Positions 24,933 to 33,509 of a stretch of DNA of 64,000 nt are shown piece after piece. Within the stretch, counting starts at the first letter, position 1. The number at the start of each line of letters is the position of its first letter. This DNA is from Gordonibacter pamelaeae (GTDB lineage Bacteria > Actinomycetota > Coriobacteriia > Coriobacteriales > Eggerthellaceae), in NCBI RefSeq assembly GCF_042665095.1, contig NZ_JBHTBV010000004.1, one strand, 5' to 3'. Under the pieces are notes generated by a model, which made no database searches, was not told the origin of the DNA, and saw nothing but the letters and a program-made list of their open reading frames with translations. Both the position numbers and the translations under genes were made by a program.

Positions 24933-25523
24933 GTGAGGAGAAGAAATCAAAGCGCCGACGAGCGCCCCCTTAGGCCGGACGCGTTCATCCGTCAGGCCAT
25001 GGGCGCCTGGGGCGGCTCGGTCTGGCGGCTTGCCCTGGCGCAGACGGGCTCCAAGGAGGATGCCGAGGACGTCTACCAGGACGTGTTCCTGCGGCTCGCA
25101 CAGAGCGCGACGGAGTTCTCCAGCCAGGAGCACCTGAAGGCCTGGCTTTTGCGCGTGGCGGTGAACCGGTGCCACGACGTGGCCCGCCTGCGCAGCCGCC
25201 GCCCGGCGGTTCCCCTCGACAGCATGCCCTTCGAGCCGTCCGATGCGGGCCCGCTCTCGCCCGACGAGGTGCGCGCCCTCTGGGAGGCGGTGGGGGAGCT
25301 GCCCGAGAGCATGCGCGTCGTTATCCATCTGTATTACCAAGAGGGTTATTCCGGAAAAGAGATCGCGGGCCTGCTCGGCCTCGAGCCGTCCACCGTGCGC
25401 ACGCGTCTGCAGCGGGCACGTGCGCAGCTGAAAATATCCCTGGGAGGTGTCGACTATGACCAAAGCGAACCAGTACAAAGCGATGATGGACCAAGCGGAG
25501 CCACCTGCCCATCTGCAGGATGA
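24933..25523 (+). CDS. ECF-type RNA polymerase sigma factor
   Basis: 196 residues. Region 2 (about 14-85) contains DAEDVYQDVFLRLAQ and HLKAWLLRVAVNRCHD. Region 4 (about 125-175) contains LPESMRVVIHLYYQEGYSGKEIAG and an HTH ending STVRTRLQRARAQL. Regions 1.2 and 3 are absent, which defines the extracytoplasmic-function class. GTG 24933 is used because AGGAGGTGA precedes it. The last 68 bases overlap the next gene, whose product looks like its membrane-bound anti-sigma factor. Confidence 0.88.
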   Translation: MRRRNQSADERPLRPDAFIRQAMGAWGGSVWRLALAQTGSKEDAEDVYQDVFLRLAQSATEFSSQEHLKAWLLRVAVNRCHDVARLRSRRPAVPLDSMPFEPSDAGPLSPDEVRALWEAVGELPESMRVVIHLYYQEGYSGKEIAGLLGLEPSTVRTRLQRARAQLKISLGGVDYDQSEPVQSDDGPSGATCPSAG

Positions 25524-26541
25524 CGTGATCGCGCGCCTTGACGAGCTACGCGGGGAGAAGGCCGCCGGAAGCGAGGGGGCAGCGTGCGGGTCGCAGGCGC
25601 TCGCGGCCGGCTCCGGGGGAAAGCGCCGGACGATGCCGAGGGCGGCGAAGGTGCTGGTCGGGGCGCTGGCCGCCGCGGTGATGGCGGGCGCTATTGTCGC
25701 TGTGCCCGCGCTGCTGCCCGGGACGCTGGGCGGATGGGGAGGCTCGGGGGCCGGGGCTCCTGCGTCCTCGCTGGCCGACCAGTTCGGCCTGGCGCTCTAT
25801 GCCGATGCCGACGAGGGCGGTCAGACGGTGAGCATCGCCACGGCGGATGAAGGTATCGTGCCGGTAGGTAGCGAAGGGGGGCCGCGGCCGAGCGCTCTCT
25901 CGTACCAGCTGAACCTCGCGTGCGTGGGCGAGGGCATCGAGTCTGTGACCTACGCCATCGACGGTGAGGATGTGTCGTTCGAGCTGATAGAAATGAAAAC
26001 GCTGGAAGATGGGACGTTCGTGCCGTCGACGTATGCGCCCTCGCAGGAATTCACCCTTGACTACGCCAACCAACAACCTGAGAACCTCCGTCGATCGATC
26101 AAGGTCGATCTGCGCACACCGGAAGAGCGCGATTGGCGTGCTCGCCTTGATGACGTCCTCGCGCGTCGGGAAGCAGCGACCGACCCCGCCGAGCTGGAGG
26201 CGCTGAACAACGAGGTGATCGAGCTCTCAAACGAACAAAACGATCGTATTAACGGCGAGTTCGATGCACTTCCTCAAGGCGATGATGCGCGCTACGCCGC
26301 CATGGACGAGCTCTTCTTCGAAGCATCCTGCGAGGCTGCCCAGAAGATCGGCCGGGCGACGCTTTCGGCCACCGCCACGTTCACCGACGGCACCACCCTC
26401 ACGCGCCGATACCGCATCGCGCCCGTCGAGAACTTCGAGCAGGTGTTCGCCGACCGTATGGCCGCCAATCGCGAGCAAGGTTGTCCTGACGACGACCCCC
26501 GCCTTACCGCTCCGCTGTTCGAGATCACCGAGCTGGCGTAA
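25456..26541 (+). CDS. Putative membrane-anchored anti-sigma factor
   Basis: 361 residues. A cytoplasmic N-terminus of about 60 residues (QYKAMMDQAEPPAHLQDDVIARL), one membrane helix (about 60-80) and an outer domain of about 275 residues with no family I recognise. Topology, translational overlap with the sigma gene (68 bp) and order are those of sigma/anti-sigma pairs. The outer part is acidic, has one cysteine in each of three places, and probably senses an envelope signal (inference). GGGAGG precedes ATG 25456; an earlier GTG at 25447 is possible. Confidence 0.65.
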   Translation: MTKANQYKAMMDQAEPPAHLQDDVIARLDELRGEKAAGSEGAACGSQALAAGSGGKRRTMPRAAKVLVGALAAAVMAGAIVAVPALLPGTLGGWGGSGAGAPASSLADQFGLALYADADEGGQTVSIATADEGIVPVGSEGGPRPSALSYQLNLACVGEGIESVTYAIDGEDVSFELIEMKTLEDGTFVPSTYAPSQEFTLDYANQQPENLRRSIKVDLRTPEERDWRARLDDVLARREAATDPAELEALNNEVIELSNEQNDRINGEFDALPQGDDARYAAMDELFFEASCEAAQKIGRATLSATATFTDGTTLTRRYRIAPVENFEQVFADRMAANREQGCPDDDPRLTAPLFEITELA

Positions 26542-26576
26542 CGTAATCCAACAAAGCTGCCTTCGCCGACAACGAA

Positions 26577-26601
26577 AAGAGCCCCGGATTCCAGGGCTCT
26601 T
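26577..26601 (-). terminator. Terminator after tRNA-Leu(CAG)
   Basis: AAGAGCCC/GGGCTCTT stem; TTTT follows on the minus strand. Confidence 0.8.
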
Positions 26602-26612
26602 CCAAGTTCAAA

Positions 26613-26699
26613 TGGTGCGGGTGAAAGGACTTGAACCTTCATGGGGTTGCCCCCATACGGACCTGAACCGTACGCGTCTGCCAATTCCGCCACACCCGC
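26613..26699 (-). tRNA. tRNA-Leu (anticodon CAG)
   Basis: 87 nt with encoded CCA, acceptor GCGGGTG/CACCCGC, anticodon stem TACGG/CCGTA around TTCAGGT, and a long variable arm. Confidence 0.95.
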
Positions 26700-26868
26700 A
26701 TCTGCTCTCCGACCTCGGTCGAAAGCAAGAACAGATGATACAGGACTTCATCCGGCTATGCAAGACCGAAATTTGCTCCTGCGGAGAAAAACGGCCGATA
26801 GCGAGCAATCGCAGAGCTTTCACGCGTCTCCCGCGCTGCGCTCTCCGGGTACGCGCCGCGGAGGCTCC

Positions 26869-27411
26869 TTACAGGGCGGTGCCGCGCTTCGGCACGTAGA
26901 GGCCGGTCAGATCGACGCCCTCGTGCTCCAGCAGCCAGACCTTGCGTGTGATGCCGCCGGCGTAGCCGGTCAGGCTGCCGTCCGAGCCGACCACGCGATG
27001 GCAGGGCAGGATGATGGAGATGGGGTTGCGCCCGTTCGCCGTGCCGACGGCGCGCGCCGAGGTCTTCTTCCCGTCGCACTCGCGTGCGATCTGCGCGGCG
27101 AGGTCGGCATAAGTGCGCAGCTCGCCGTAGGGGATGCTGGCCAGCAGCTTCCACACGCGCTGCTGGAACGGGGTGCCGCCTGGTTTGAGGGGCAGCGTCG
27201 TTACGGGAAGGGGATCGCCGGCGAAGTAGCGGTCGAGCCAGGCGTGCGCCTGAGCGAACACGGGAAGGTCGTCTTGGCGCTCCAAGTTTCCCGCCACCTT
27301 GCCGGCGAAGTATTTCTGCCCCTCTATCCACAGGCCGACGATCGCCTCGCCATCGCTCGCTATGATGAGGTCGCCCAGCTCGGCGTGGGGGTACACGGTC
27401 GAGTAAAGCAT
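26869..27411 (-). CDS. Methylated-DNA-protein-cysteine S-methyltransferase (copy 1)
   Basis: 180 residues. It transfers O6-alkyl groups from guanine in DNA to its own Cys137 in ILPCHRVVGSDG, a single-use repair. The helix-turn-helix with the arginine finger is around YGELRTYADLAAQIA and TANGRNPI. It is the last gene of a three-gene operon and follows its paralogue by 24 bp. The pair align along their whole length, with different start and basic residues, so this is an old tandem duplication, not an assembly artefact. Confidence 0.92.
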   Translation of the reverse strand: MLYSTVYPHAELGDLIIASDGEAIVGLWIEGQKYFAGKVAGNLERQDDLPVFAQAHAWLDRYFAGDPLPVTTLPLKPGGTPFQQRVWKLLASIPYGELRTYADLAAQIARECDGKKTSARAVGTANGRNPISIILPCHRVVGSDGSLTGYAGGITRKVWLLEHEGVDLTGLYVPKRGTAL

Positions 27412-27435
27412 GAGGTCGCGATTCCCTTCCCTGTG

Positions 27436-27978
27436 CTAAAGCGCCGTGCCCTTCTCGGGGACGAACAGGCCCTCCATGTCCACGCCTTCGTGCTCCAGCA
27501 GCCATATCTTGCGCGCCAGGCCGCCGGCGTAGCCGGTCAAGCTGCCGCCCGAGCCCACCACGCGGTGGCACGGGATGATGATGGAGATGGGGTTGTGCCC
27601 CACGGCTCCGCCCACGGCCTGGGAAGACATCTTCTCCTTGCCATCCTCCTGCGCGATCTCCCGTGCCAGGTCGCCGTAGGTGCGCACCTGCCCGTAGGGG
27701 ATCTCCGCCAGCTTGCGCCACACGCGCTGGCGGAACGAGCTGCCGTTGGGCGCCAGCGGCAGCTCGTCTATCGCGGGCCGCTCGCCGGCGAAGTAGCGGT
27801 CGAGCCAGCCTTTCGCCTGGGTGAAAACGGGCAGGTCGTCGGCCGGCTCCATCTCGCCGTCCACCGTGCCGCCGAAGTGCTTCTGTCCGGCCATCCACAG
27901 CCCCACGATATTCTGGCCGTCGCTCGCGATCGTGATCTCTCCGAATCCGGGGTGGGTGTAGTTAGTCCGATAAACCAT
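27436..27978 (-). CDS. Methylated-DNA-protein-cysteine S-methyltransferase (copy 2)
   Basis: 180 residues, with acceptor Cys137 in IIPCHRVVGSGG and the same layout as the neighbouring copy. It lacks an Ada-type N-terminus. It begins 12 bp after the Ada-AlkA gene and so is co-transcribed with the predicted adaptive-response activator. The N-terminal half differs most from the paralogue, which may reflect different alkyl preferences (inference). Confidence 0.92.
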   Translation of the reverse strand: MVYRTNYTHPGFGEITIASDGQNIVGLWMAGQKHFGGTVDGEMEPADDLPVFTQAKGWLDRYFAGERPAIDELPLAPNGSSFRQRVWRKLAEIPYGQVRTYGDLAREIAQEDGKEKMSSQAVGGAVGHNPISIIIPCHRVVGSGGSLTGYAGGLARKIWLLEHEGVDMEGLFVPEKGTAL

Positions 27979-27990
27979 GCGCGTTCCTTC

Positions 27991-29496
27991 CTATTCGGCC
28001 AGCGAGTTCCACAGGCACAGCACCGCGTAGCTGCGCCACGGGCGCCACTGCTCGGCCAGCTCCAGCCGTTCCTTCGGTTCCAGGTGGGGCAGGGCGTGCT
28101 TCACGCCGGCATCGGTCTCCATGAAGGCGTCGGGATGATTGAGCACCCTCATGGCCAGGTAGTTCGCCGACCACGGGCCGATGCCCTTCACCGCCAGCAG
28201 GCGTTCCATCTGCTCCGCCACCACGGCGCCGGCATCGAAGCGCAGGTCGCCGGCCTCCAGCAGCCGCGCGATCTCGGCGATGGTGCGCGAGCGCGTCTTG
28301 ATGACGCCCAGCACGCCGAGCGCATCCTCGATGGGTTCGAGCGCGGCGACCTCCGCCGCTGTGGGGAACGCGTGCGTGAGCCCCGGGATGCCGGTGTCCA
28401 TGGGCTTGCCGTAGCGCTCTACGATGCGCGCCGCCAGCCGGTTCGCGGCCACCACCGTCACCTGCTGGCCGAGGACGGCCCGCACGGCCGTCTCGAAGGG
28501 GTCGAAACAGCCGGGCACCCGCGTTCCCAGGACTGCCGCGCCCGGAACCGCGTCATCCAGCGAGGCGATGCCCTCGTGCACCGCCTGTGGGTCGCAGTCG
28601 ACGTCGAACTGGCGGCGCACGCGGGCGATGACCTGCGACGTCACCGGCAGTAGCGACGCGCTCATCGTGACGGCAAGCGCGCCTCGCCGCTCGTCGTCGG
28701 CCACGCGCACCCAGCCGAGCACCTCCTCGTCGCCGTGCTGCATGCGCACGACGCGCGCGTAGGCGTGCTCGTCCACCGCTTCCACGCCTTCCAGCTGGCG
28801 GGCGCGGAAGAACGCGAGCAGTTCGGCGAAGCGGTACGGCGGACGGTAGCTCAGCGAGAAGGCCACCCGGTCGCCCGACGGCGTGCGCCGTCGGGCGCTC
28901 TTGCGCACGGCGGTGGGGGTGAGCCGATAGCGCTCCTTGAACAGGTCGTTGAAGCGCCGCACGCTCTTGAACCCGGCGGCCGCGGCCACCTGGCTTACCG
29001 GAAGGTCCGAGTCGGTGAGCAGGCTCTTCGCCAGAAGGAGGCGGCAGGTTTGCAGGTACTGCACCGGCGTCACCTCGAACTCGCGTTGGAAGGCCCGTCG
29101 CAGGTGGCGGTCGGTGTAGCCCAGCCGCTCCGCCATGCGCTCGAGGCTCTCGCCGCTCGTGCAGCCCTCGCGCAGCAGCGAGGCCGCCCGCCGCGCGAGG
29201 TTCGCGGACGCGTCGGCGATGGAGTGGCCGGGCGCGAGCTCCGGGCGGCACACGAGGCACGGGCGGTATCCGGCAGCCTCCGCCTCGGCCGCTGTCTCGT
29301 AGAACGTGCAGTTCTCGTACTTCGGCATGTGCACGTGGCAGACGGGGCGGCAGTACACGCCCGTGGAGGACACGCCCACGAACGCCTGGCCGTCGAATCG
29401 CGCATCTTTCGACGCGAACGCCGCGTACAGCGCCCGCTTGCGCGATTCAGGATGGTTGAGGTCCTGCCGCAGGGTGCTCTCCTGTGCTTCTGCCAT
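27991..29496 (-). CDS. Ada-type activator fused to AlkA 3-methyladenine DNA glycosylase
   Basis: 501 residues with three modules. First, the Ada N-terminal zinc domain: Cys49, Cys53, Cys80 and Cys83 match the four ligands of E. coli Ada, including its methylphosphotriester acceptor. Second, an AraC-type HTH pair (about 95-195, LGYTDRHLRRAFQREF). Third, an AlkA N domain and HhH-GPD glycosylase (about 205-495, LLAVKGIGPWSANYLAMR with a downstream catalytic Asp). It can therefore sense methylation damage, activate transcription and excise alkylated bases. As first gene of its operon it probably regulates itself and the two alkyltransferases. Confidence 0.9.
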   Translation of the reverse strand: MAEAQESTLRQDLNHPESRKRALYAAFASKDARFDGQAFVGVSSTGVYCRPVCHVHMPKYENCTFYETAAEAEAAGYRPCLVCRPELAPGHSIADASANLARRAASLLREGCTSGESLERMAERLGYTDRHLRRAFQREFEVTPVQYLQTCRLLLAKSLLTDSDLPVSQVAAAAGFKSVRRFNDLFKERYRLTPTAVRKSARRRTPSGDRVAFSLSYRPPYRFAELLAFFRARQLEGVEAVDEHAYARVVRMQHGDEEVLGWVRVADDERRGALAVTMSASLLPVTSQVIARVRRQFDVDCDPQAVHEGIASLDDAVPGAAVLGTRVPGCFDPFETAVRAVLGQQVTVVAANRLAARIVERYGKPMDTGIPGLTHAFPTAAEVAALEPIEDALGVLGVIKTRSRTIAEIARLLEAGDLRFDAGAVVAEQMERLLAVKGIGPWSANYLAMRVLNHPDAFMETDAGVKHALPHLEPKERLELAEQWRPWRSYAVLCLWNSLAE

Positions 29497-29771
29497 GGGG
29501 TGCCTCCCTCCTTCCGAGTGATCCGCACTGCGAGAGGCGGTGCAGCTGCCGAGCCGCCTCTAAAGTCGCCGTATCATGCAGCGCCGCGCCGCCAGTTGCG
29601 GCACCGAACTGCCTCTCCGACAAGAGTCTAGCGTGAAAGGCTGGAGGGAACTAGCCGTTTTCGGACGTCAAGTTGAAACCTCTGTGGAACAACGCCGCAT
29701 TCGCGCGTCCGGCGCTGTTTCCTGAAGCCTCGCGTTTGCGGCCCGTTCGCCCGGTTCGTCATCTGACGCCG

Positions 29772-29941
29772 AAAACGCCTGCTGCTGTCAAAAAAGAGCC
29801 GGTTTGGCAATCTGGATGTCGGCCTTGGAAGGTCTTCCCTGCGAGGAGCTGGAGAAAGGCCAGGTCGCGTTCAACACTGCACGAGCTTCGGAGTGGCAGC
29901 GGTTGCCAAACCGGCTCTTTTTTGACAGTAGCAGGCGTTTT
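29772..29941. repeat. 39-bp inverted-repeat element
   Basis: Arms 29772-29810 and 29903-29941 are reverse complements with one mismatch in 39, around 92 bp. Each arm carries a GCCGGTTTGGC-type core next to a run of six A or T. It could form a cruciform or two outward terminators. No transposase is inside; I see no gene in the rest of the 675-bp spacer 29497-30171. Confidence 0.8.
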
Positions 29942-29947
29942 TGCCGA

Positions 29948-29983
29948 CAGGCAGGGAACTGCGGTCAGGCAGGGAACTGCGGT
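29948..29983. repeat. Two perfect 18-bp tandem repeats
   Basis: CAGGCAGGGAACTGCGGT occurs twice head to tail, at 29948 and 29966, right after the inverted-repeat element. Confidence 0.7.
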
Positions 29984-30171
29984 CCGGAAACAGGTCCAGC
30001 TAGACCAGAAGCATGACCGCTGGTTTCGAGGAGTACCGCCGCTCGTCCATTCGGCGCTTCTGGGTGGGGAGCATGCAGCGGAGGGGCGAAATGCGCTATC
30101 ATGATCGGTGCAGGCGCTCGTGTCGCCTGTCGCTTTCTGAAACGAACCCGCAACGACCGCAGAGAAGGCGC

Positions 30172-32427
30172 ATGGCATGCAACCAGCTCATATTGGATCG
30201 GTACCGACCCATCGGGGAGTCGCGCTCGGGCGGCTTCGGCACGGTGCGCGTTGCGTGGGACACGCGCATTCAGCGTAAGGTGGCCATCAAGTGCATTGAG
30301 CTCGACGAAGTGGATGCCGCGCGCGCGGCGCTGCCGGGTGCCGATGCGGTGCGGCGGCAGCCCTCTGCCCCCGCTCCCGCTCCCGAGCCCGTTGACGCTC
30401 GCAGCTATTCCGAACAGGCGGGCACCGGCGCGATGCCGCGCTTCGACGAGGTCGACTGGGACGACGCGCCTTCGTGGGACGAAGCCGAAGACCTGCTCCC
30501 TTGGGAAACGCCCGGCGATCTGCCGCCACGGGAAGAGGCCGGTGCCGCCGCTCCGGTGCGCAATCCCGACGACGTTCCGCCCTGGGAGGACCTGCCCGCC
30601 GCCCCGCCGCCGCCCCCCGACTTCGAGAGCCCCTTCCGCAAGCGGGACGAGGCCGCCGCAGCCGCCGCCACGCGCCGCCCCTCTCTCGCCGGGCGCCATG
30701 GCTCGCCGGCCGCCCCGGCCTATCGCGACCCCGCCGCCGACCTGGACGACGACCTGCCGCCGGTGCGCTCGCTCGCGCGCATCCCCGGCTTGGACGAGGC
30801 GCGCACGGCCGCCATGCTCACGGACCCGAACATCGTCACGGTGTACGATTTCGAGGTGCAGGGCCAGACGGCCTACCTCATTATGGAGTACATCGAGGGC
30901 ATCACCCTCACGGAGCTGCTGCGCGACTATGCGGACTACCTCACGCTCGACATGGCGGCCGCCGTGTTCGGCTCCGTCGCGCACGCGTTGGAGGTGGCCC
31001 ACGAGAACCAGGTGCTCCACCTGGACATCAAGCCGGACAACGTGCTCGTCAATCGCCAGGGGCAGGTGAAGGTGACGGACTTCGGCCTGGCCACGCTCGC
31101 GGATGCGGGCGGGTTCGGCGCGGCAGGCGGCGGCACTATCGGCTACATGCCGCTCGAGCAGATGCGCGGCATGAGCTTGGACGCGCGCTGCGACGAATGG
31201 GCGCTCGCCGCCGTCACCTACGAGATGCTGGCCGGCGAGAACCCGTTCCTCGCGCCCGACCTGGCCCGCGCGGAGTCCGCCATCGAGGATGCGGAGCTCG
31301 TGCTGCCCTCGCTGTGCTGGGACGAGCTCGACCCAGCCGCCGACGACGTGGTGTTCTACGCGCTCGACCCCGACCGCGAGCAGCGCTACGACAACGTGAC
31401 CGACTTCGCCGAGGAGATGGAGAAGTTCCTGGGCGACCCCCGGACAGGCCATCGCGAGCTGGCCGTCATCGTGGGCGATGCGCAGGGCGACAACGACGGG
31501 GAAGAGGAAGAGGAAGCCCCGCGCCCGCCCCGTGCCCCGCGCGTGCCGCTGCGCGAGCGCATCACGCGACGGCAGGCGGCCGTGGCGGCGCGCGTCGTGG
31601 GCGCGGCGGGCAGCGGAGCCGTGGCCTTCGTGGCGCTGGCGAACCTGCCGCAGGTAGGCGGCCTGGACGGCATCTTCGGCCTGGCGGGGCCGGCTGCGCT
31701 GCTGTTCTGGGGGCTGTTCGCGCTCATTGCGCTGGCCGGCGCGCTCAAACCTCACCTGGGTGCGCTGTTGGCCTACTTCTCGCTGGCCGCGGCGCTCATC
31801 GCGCAGGGCGCGCCGGCCGCCGGCGTGGTGCTGCTGGCAGCGACGGCGGTGTGGTGGTACTTCGCCGGCCGGCTGGGCAACGCGCCGGCGAATGCCACGT
31901 TCGCCGTGCCCCTCGCCGGCGCCGTGGGCGGCAACCAGCTGGCCCCCGTGGCGGCGGGGTTCTTCCTGCCGCCCGCCCGCGCGCTCGGCACCACGGCGTT
32001 CGCGCTGCTCGTGGCCGCGCTGCTGGCATCGTTCGGTTCCGGCAACCTGCTGGGTTGGGACGCGCTCGCCCGCTGGGACTTCGCCGGAATCGACGTACAG
32101 GCGAACCTGGGCGCGCTGCTCTTGCAGCCCGCTACCTGGTGCGTGGCCGTCAGCTGGCTGGCTGCCGCTGCGGTTCTCTCCGCTTGTCGGCGCCGTCCGT
32201 CGCGCATCCTCGAGGTGCTCGGCATCGTGCTGGCCGCAGCCGCGCTCGTGGCCGGCATCTGCGCCGCGGCCTGGCTCGCCTCGGGCCAGCACACCTGGAT
32301 GCCCTCGGCCGCGGCCATCGCGTCCACGGCCGTGGCCGTCGCCGGCCTCGCCATCGCCAGCTACCTGGAGCCGCCCGCGCCCGAGCTGTGGGAAGAAGGG
32401 GAGGAAGCCGAGCCGAGCGAAGGCTGA
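30172..32427 (+). CDS. Membrane Ser/Thr protein kinase with large N-lobe insertion
   Basis: 751 residues. Kinase landmarks: glycine loop GESRSGGFGTVRVAWD, Lys40 in VAIK, catalytic HLDIKPDNVLV (His283), DFG at 303-305, and GYMPLEQM in place of APE. Between beta-3 and the C helix (about 50-204) lies an unstructured insert rich in Pro, Ala, Asp and Trp with repeated W-D/E motifs (DWDDAPSWDEAEDLLPWE, PPWEDLP). After the C-lobe an acidic linker leads to about seven membrane helices (about 465-740) instead of the outer PASTA domains of PknB. ATG 30172 has AGAAGG; a more upstream frame start lacks one. Confidence 0.85.
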   Translation: MACNQLILDRYRPIGESRSGGFGTVRVAWDTRIQRKVAIKCIELDEVDAARAALPGADAVRRQPSAPAPAPEPVDARSYSEQAGTGAMPRFDEVDWDDAPSWDEAEDLLPWETPGDLPPREEAGAAAPVRNPDDVPPWEDLPAAPPPPPDFESPFRKRDEAAAAAATRRPSLAGRHGSPAAPAYRDPAADLDDDLPPVRSLARIPGLDEARTAAMLTDPNIVTVYDFEVQGQTAYLIMEYIEGITLTELLRDYADYLTLDMAAAVFGSVAHALEVAHENQVLHLDIKPDNVLVNRQGQVKVTDFGLATLADAGGFGAAGGGTIGYMPLEQMRGMSLDARCDEWALAAVTYEMLAGENPFLAPDLARAESAIEDAELVLPSLCWDELDPAADDVVFYALDPDREQRYDNVTDFAEEMEKFLGDPRTGHRELAVIVGDAQGDNDGEEEEEAPRPPRAPRVPLRERITRRQAAVAARVVGAAGSGAVAFVALANLPQVGGLDGIFGLAGPAALLFWGLFALIALAGALKPHLGALLAYFSLAAALIAQGAPAAGVVLLAATAVWWYFAGRLGNAPANATFAVPLAGAVGGNQLAPVAAGFFLPPARALGTTAFALLVAALLASFGSGNLLGWDALARWDFAGIDVQANLGALLLQPATWCVAVSWLAAAAVLSACRRRPSRILEVLGIVLAAAALVAGICAAAWLASGQHTWMPSAAAIASTAVAVAGLAIASYLEPPAPELWEEGEEAEPSEG

Positions 32428-32577
32428 CCGGCATTTCCTTCCAAATACCTCGTGCGTTCGCGTTCCTTCTGGAGTATCGTGTGATGCGCCGAAGGCAGAG
32501 CGCTCTACTGCGCAAGAGCGCTCCGGCCAAGGCAGCAGACGAGCACGAGACAAGCGAGACGAAGGAAGGGGAGACCC

Positions 32578-33474
32578 ATGCATCAGCTAGGAGACGAGCG
32601 CGTGCTGTTCGCGTTCGCGCGCGACCTCGAGCCGGCGCTCAGGGTAGCGTCGGGCGACACGGTGCGCATCCGCACGCAGGACTGCTTCGGCAACCAGGTG
32701 CAGACGCCCGAGGACGAGCTGGACGAGATCGACTGGGACGCCATCAATCCGGCCACGGGGCCTGTGTACGTGGAGGGCGCCGTGCCCGGCGGCGCGCTGA
32801 AGGTGACGATCGACGACATCGAGCTGGACGCCCAGACGGCTTCGTGCACCGGCAAGGACGAGGGCGTGTGCGGCGACCGCTTCGACGCATGGAGCACGCG
32901 CCTGTGCGCCATCGAGGACGGCGAGCTCAGGTGGAGCGACAAGCTGTCTATCCCGCTCAACCCCATGATCGGTGTTATCGGCGTTGCCCCGGAGGGCGAG
33001 CCTGTGAACTGCGGCACGCCGGGCAGCCACGGCGGCAACATGGACAACACCGCCATCACCACGGGGGCCACGCTGTACTTCCCGGTGGCCGTGGAGGGCG
33101 CGCTCTTCGGCTGCGGCGACATGCACGCGGCCATGGGCGACGGCGAGATCAGCGTCTCGGGCGCGGAAGTGGCCGGCTGGGCCACGGTCACGCTCACGGC
33201 GCTGCCGGACCTGCACCTCTCCGACCCGCTCATCGAGAACGACACGCACTTCGGCGTGATCGCCTCGGCCGAGACGCTCGATGCGGCGGCCGACCGCGCC
33301 GTGCACGAGATGGTGGACCTGCTGCACGACCGCACCGGCGTAGCCCAGGACGAGCTCGTCATGCTGCTGTCGCTTGTGGCAGACGTGCGGGTGTGCCAGA
33401 TGGTCGACCCGGAGAAGACCGTGCGCTTCATGGTGCCGAAGTACGTGCTGGATGCGCTCGGCTTCGCGCTGTAG
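32578..33474 (+). CDS. Acetamidase/formamidase family protein
   Basis: 298 residues, the usual length for the family, which hydrolyses short amides to acid and ammonia. Family regions: GDTVRIRTQDCFGNQV, VYVEGAVPGGALKVTIDDIEL, NPMIGVIGVAP, TPGSHGGNMDN and ALFGCGDMHAAMGDGE. AAGGGGAG precedes the ATG. The amino acid permease gene begins 36 bp downstream, so the two are probably co-transcribed; a link between amide uptake and hydrolysis is possible but not shown. Confidence 0.88.
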   Translation: MHQLGDERVLFAFARDLEPALRVASGDTVRIRTQDCFGNQVQTPEDELDEIDWDAINPATGPVYVEGAVPGGALKVTIDDIELDAQTASCTGKDEGVCGDRFDAWSTRLCAIEDGELRWSDKLSIPLNPMIGVIGVAPEGEPVNCGTPGSHGGNMDNTAITTGATLYFPVAVEGALFGCGDMHAAMGDGEISVSGAEVAGWATVTLTALPDLHLSDPLIENDTHFGVIASAETLDAAADRAVHEMVDLLHDRTGVAQDELVMLLSLVADVRVCQMVDPEKTVRFMVPKYVLDALGFAL

Positions 33475-33509
33475 GGCAAAGACAAACCAAGGAAACAGGG
33501 GGATTTTCA

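Noticed and set aside
26869..27978. Assembly duplication of one alkyltransferase gene
   Set aside because: The two copies differ throughout and have separate starts and spacers, so they are diverged paralogues.
29759..30178. Small proteins inside the inverted-repeat element
   Set aside because: Frames arise from the palindrome itself and lack ribosome sites.
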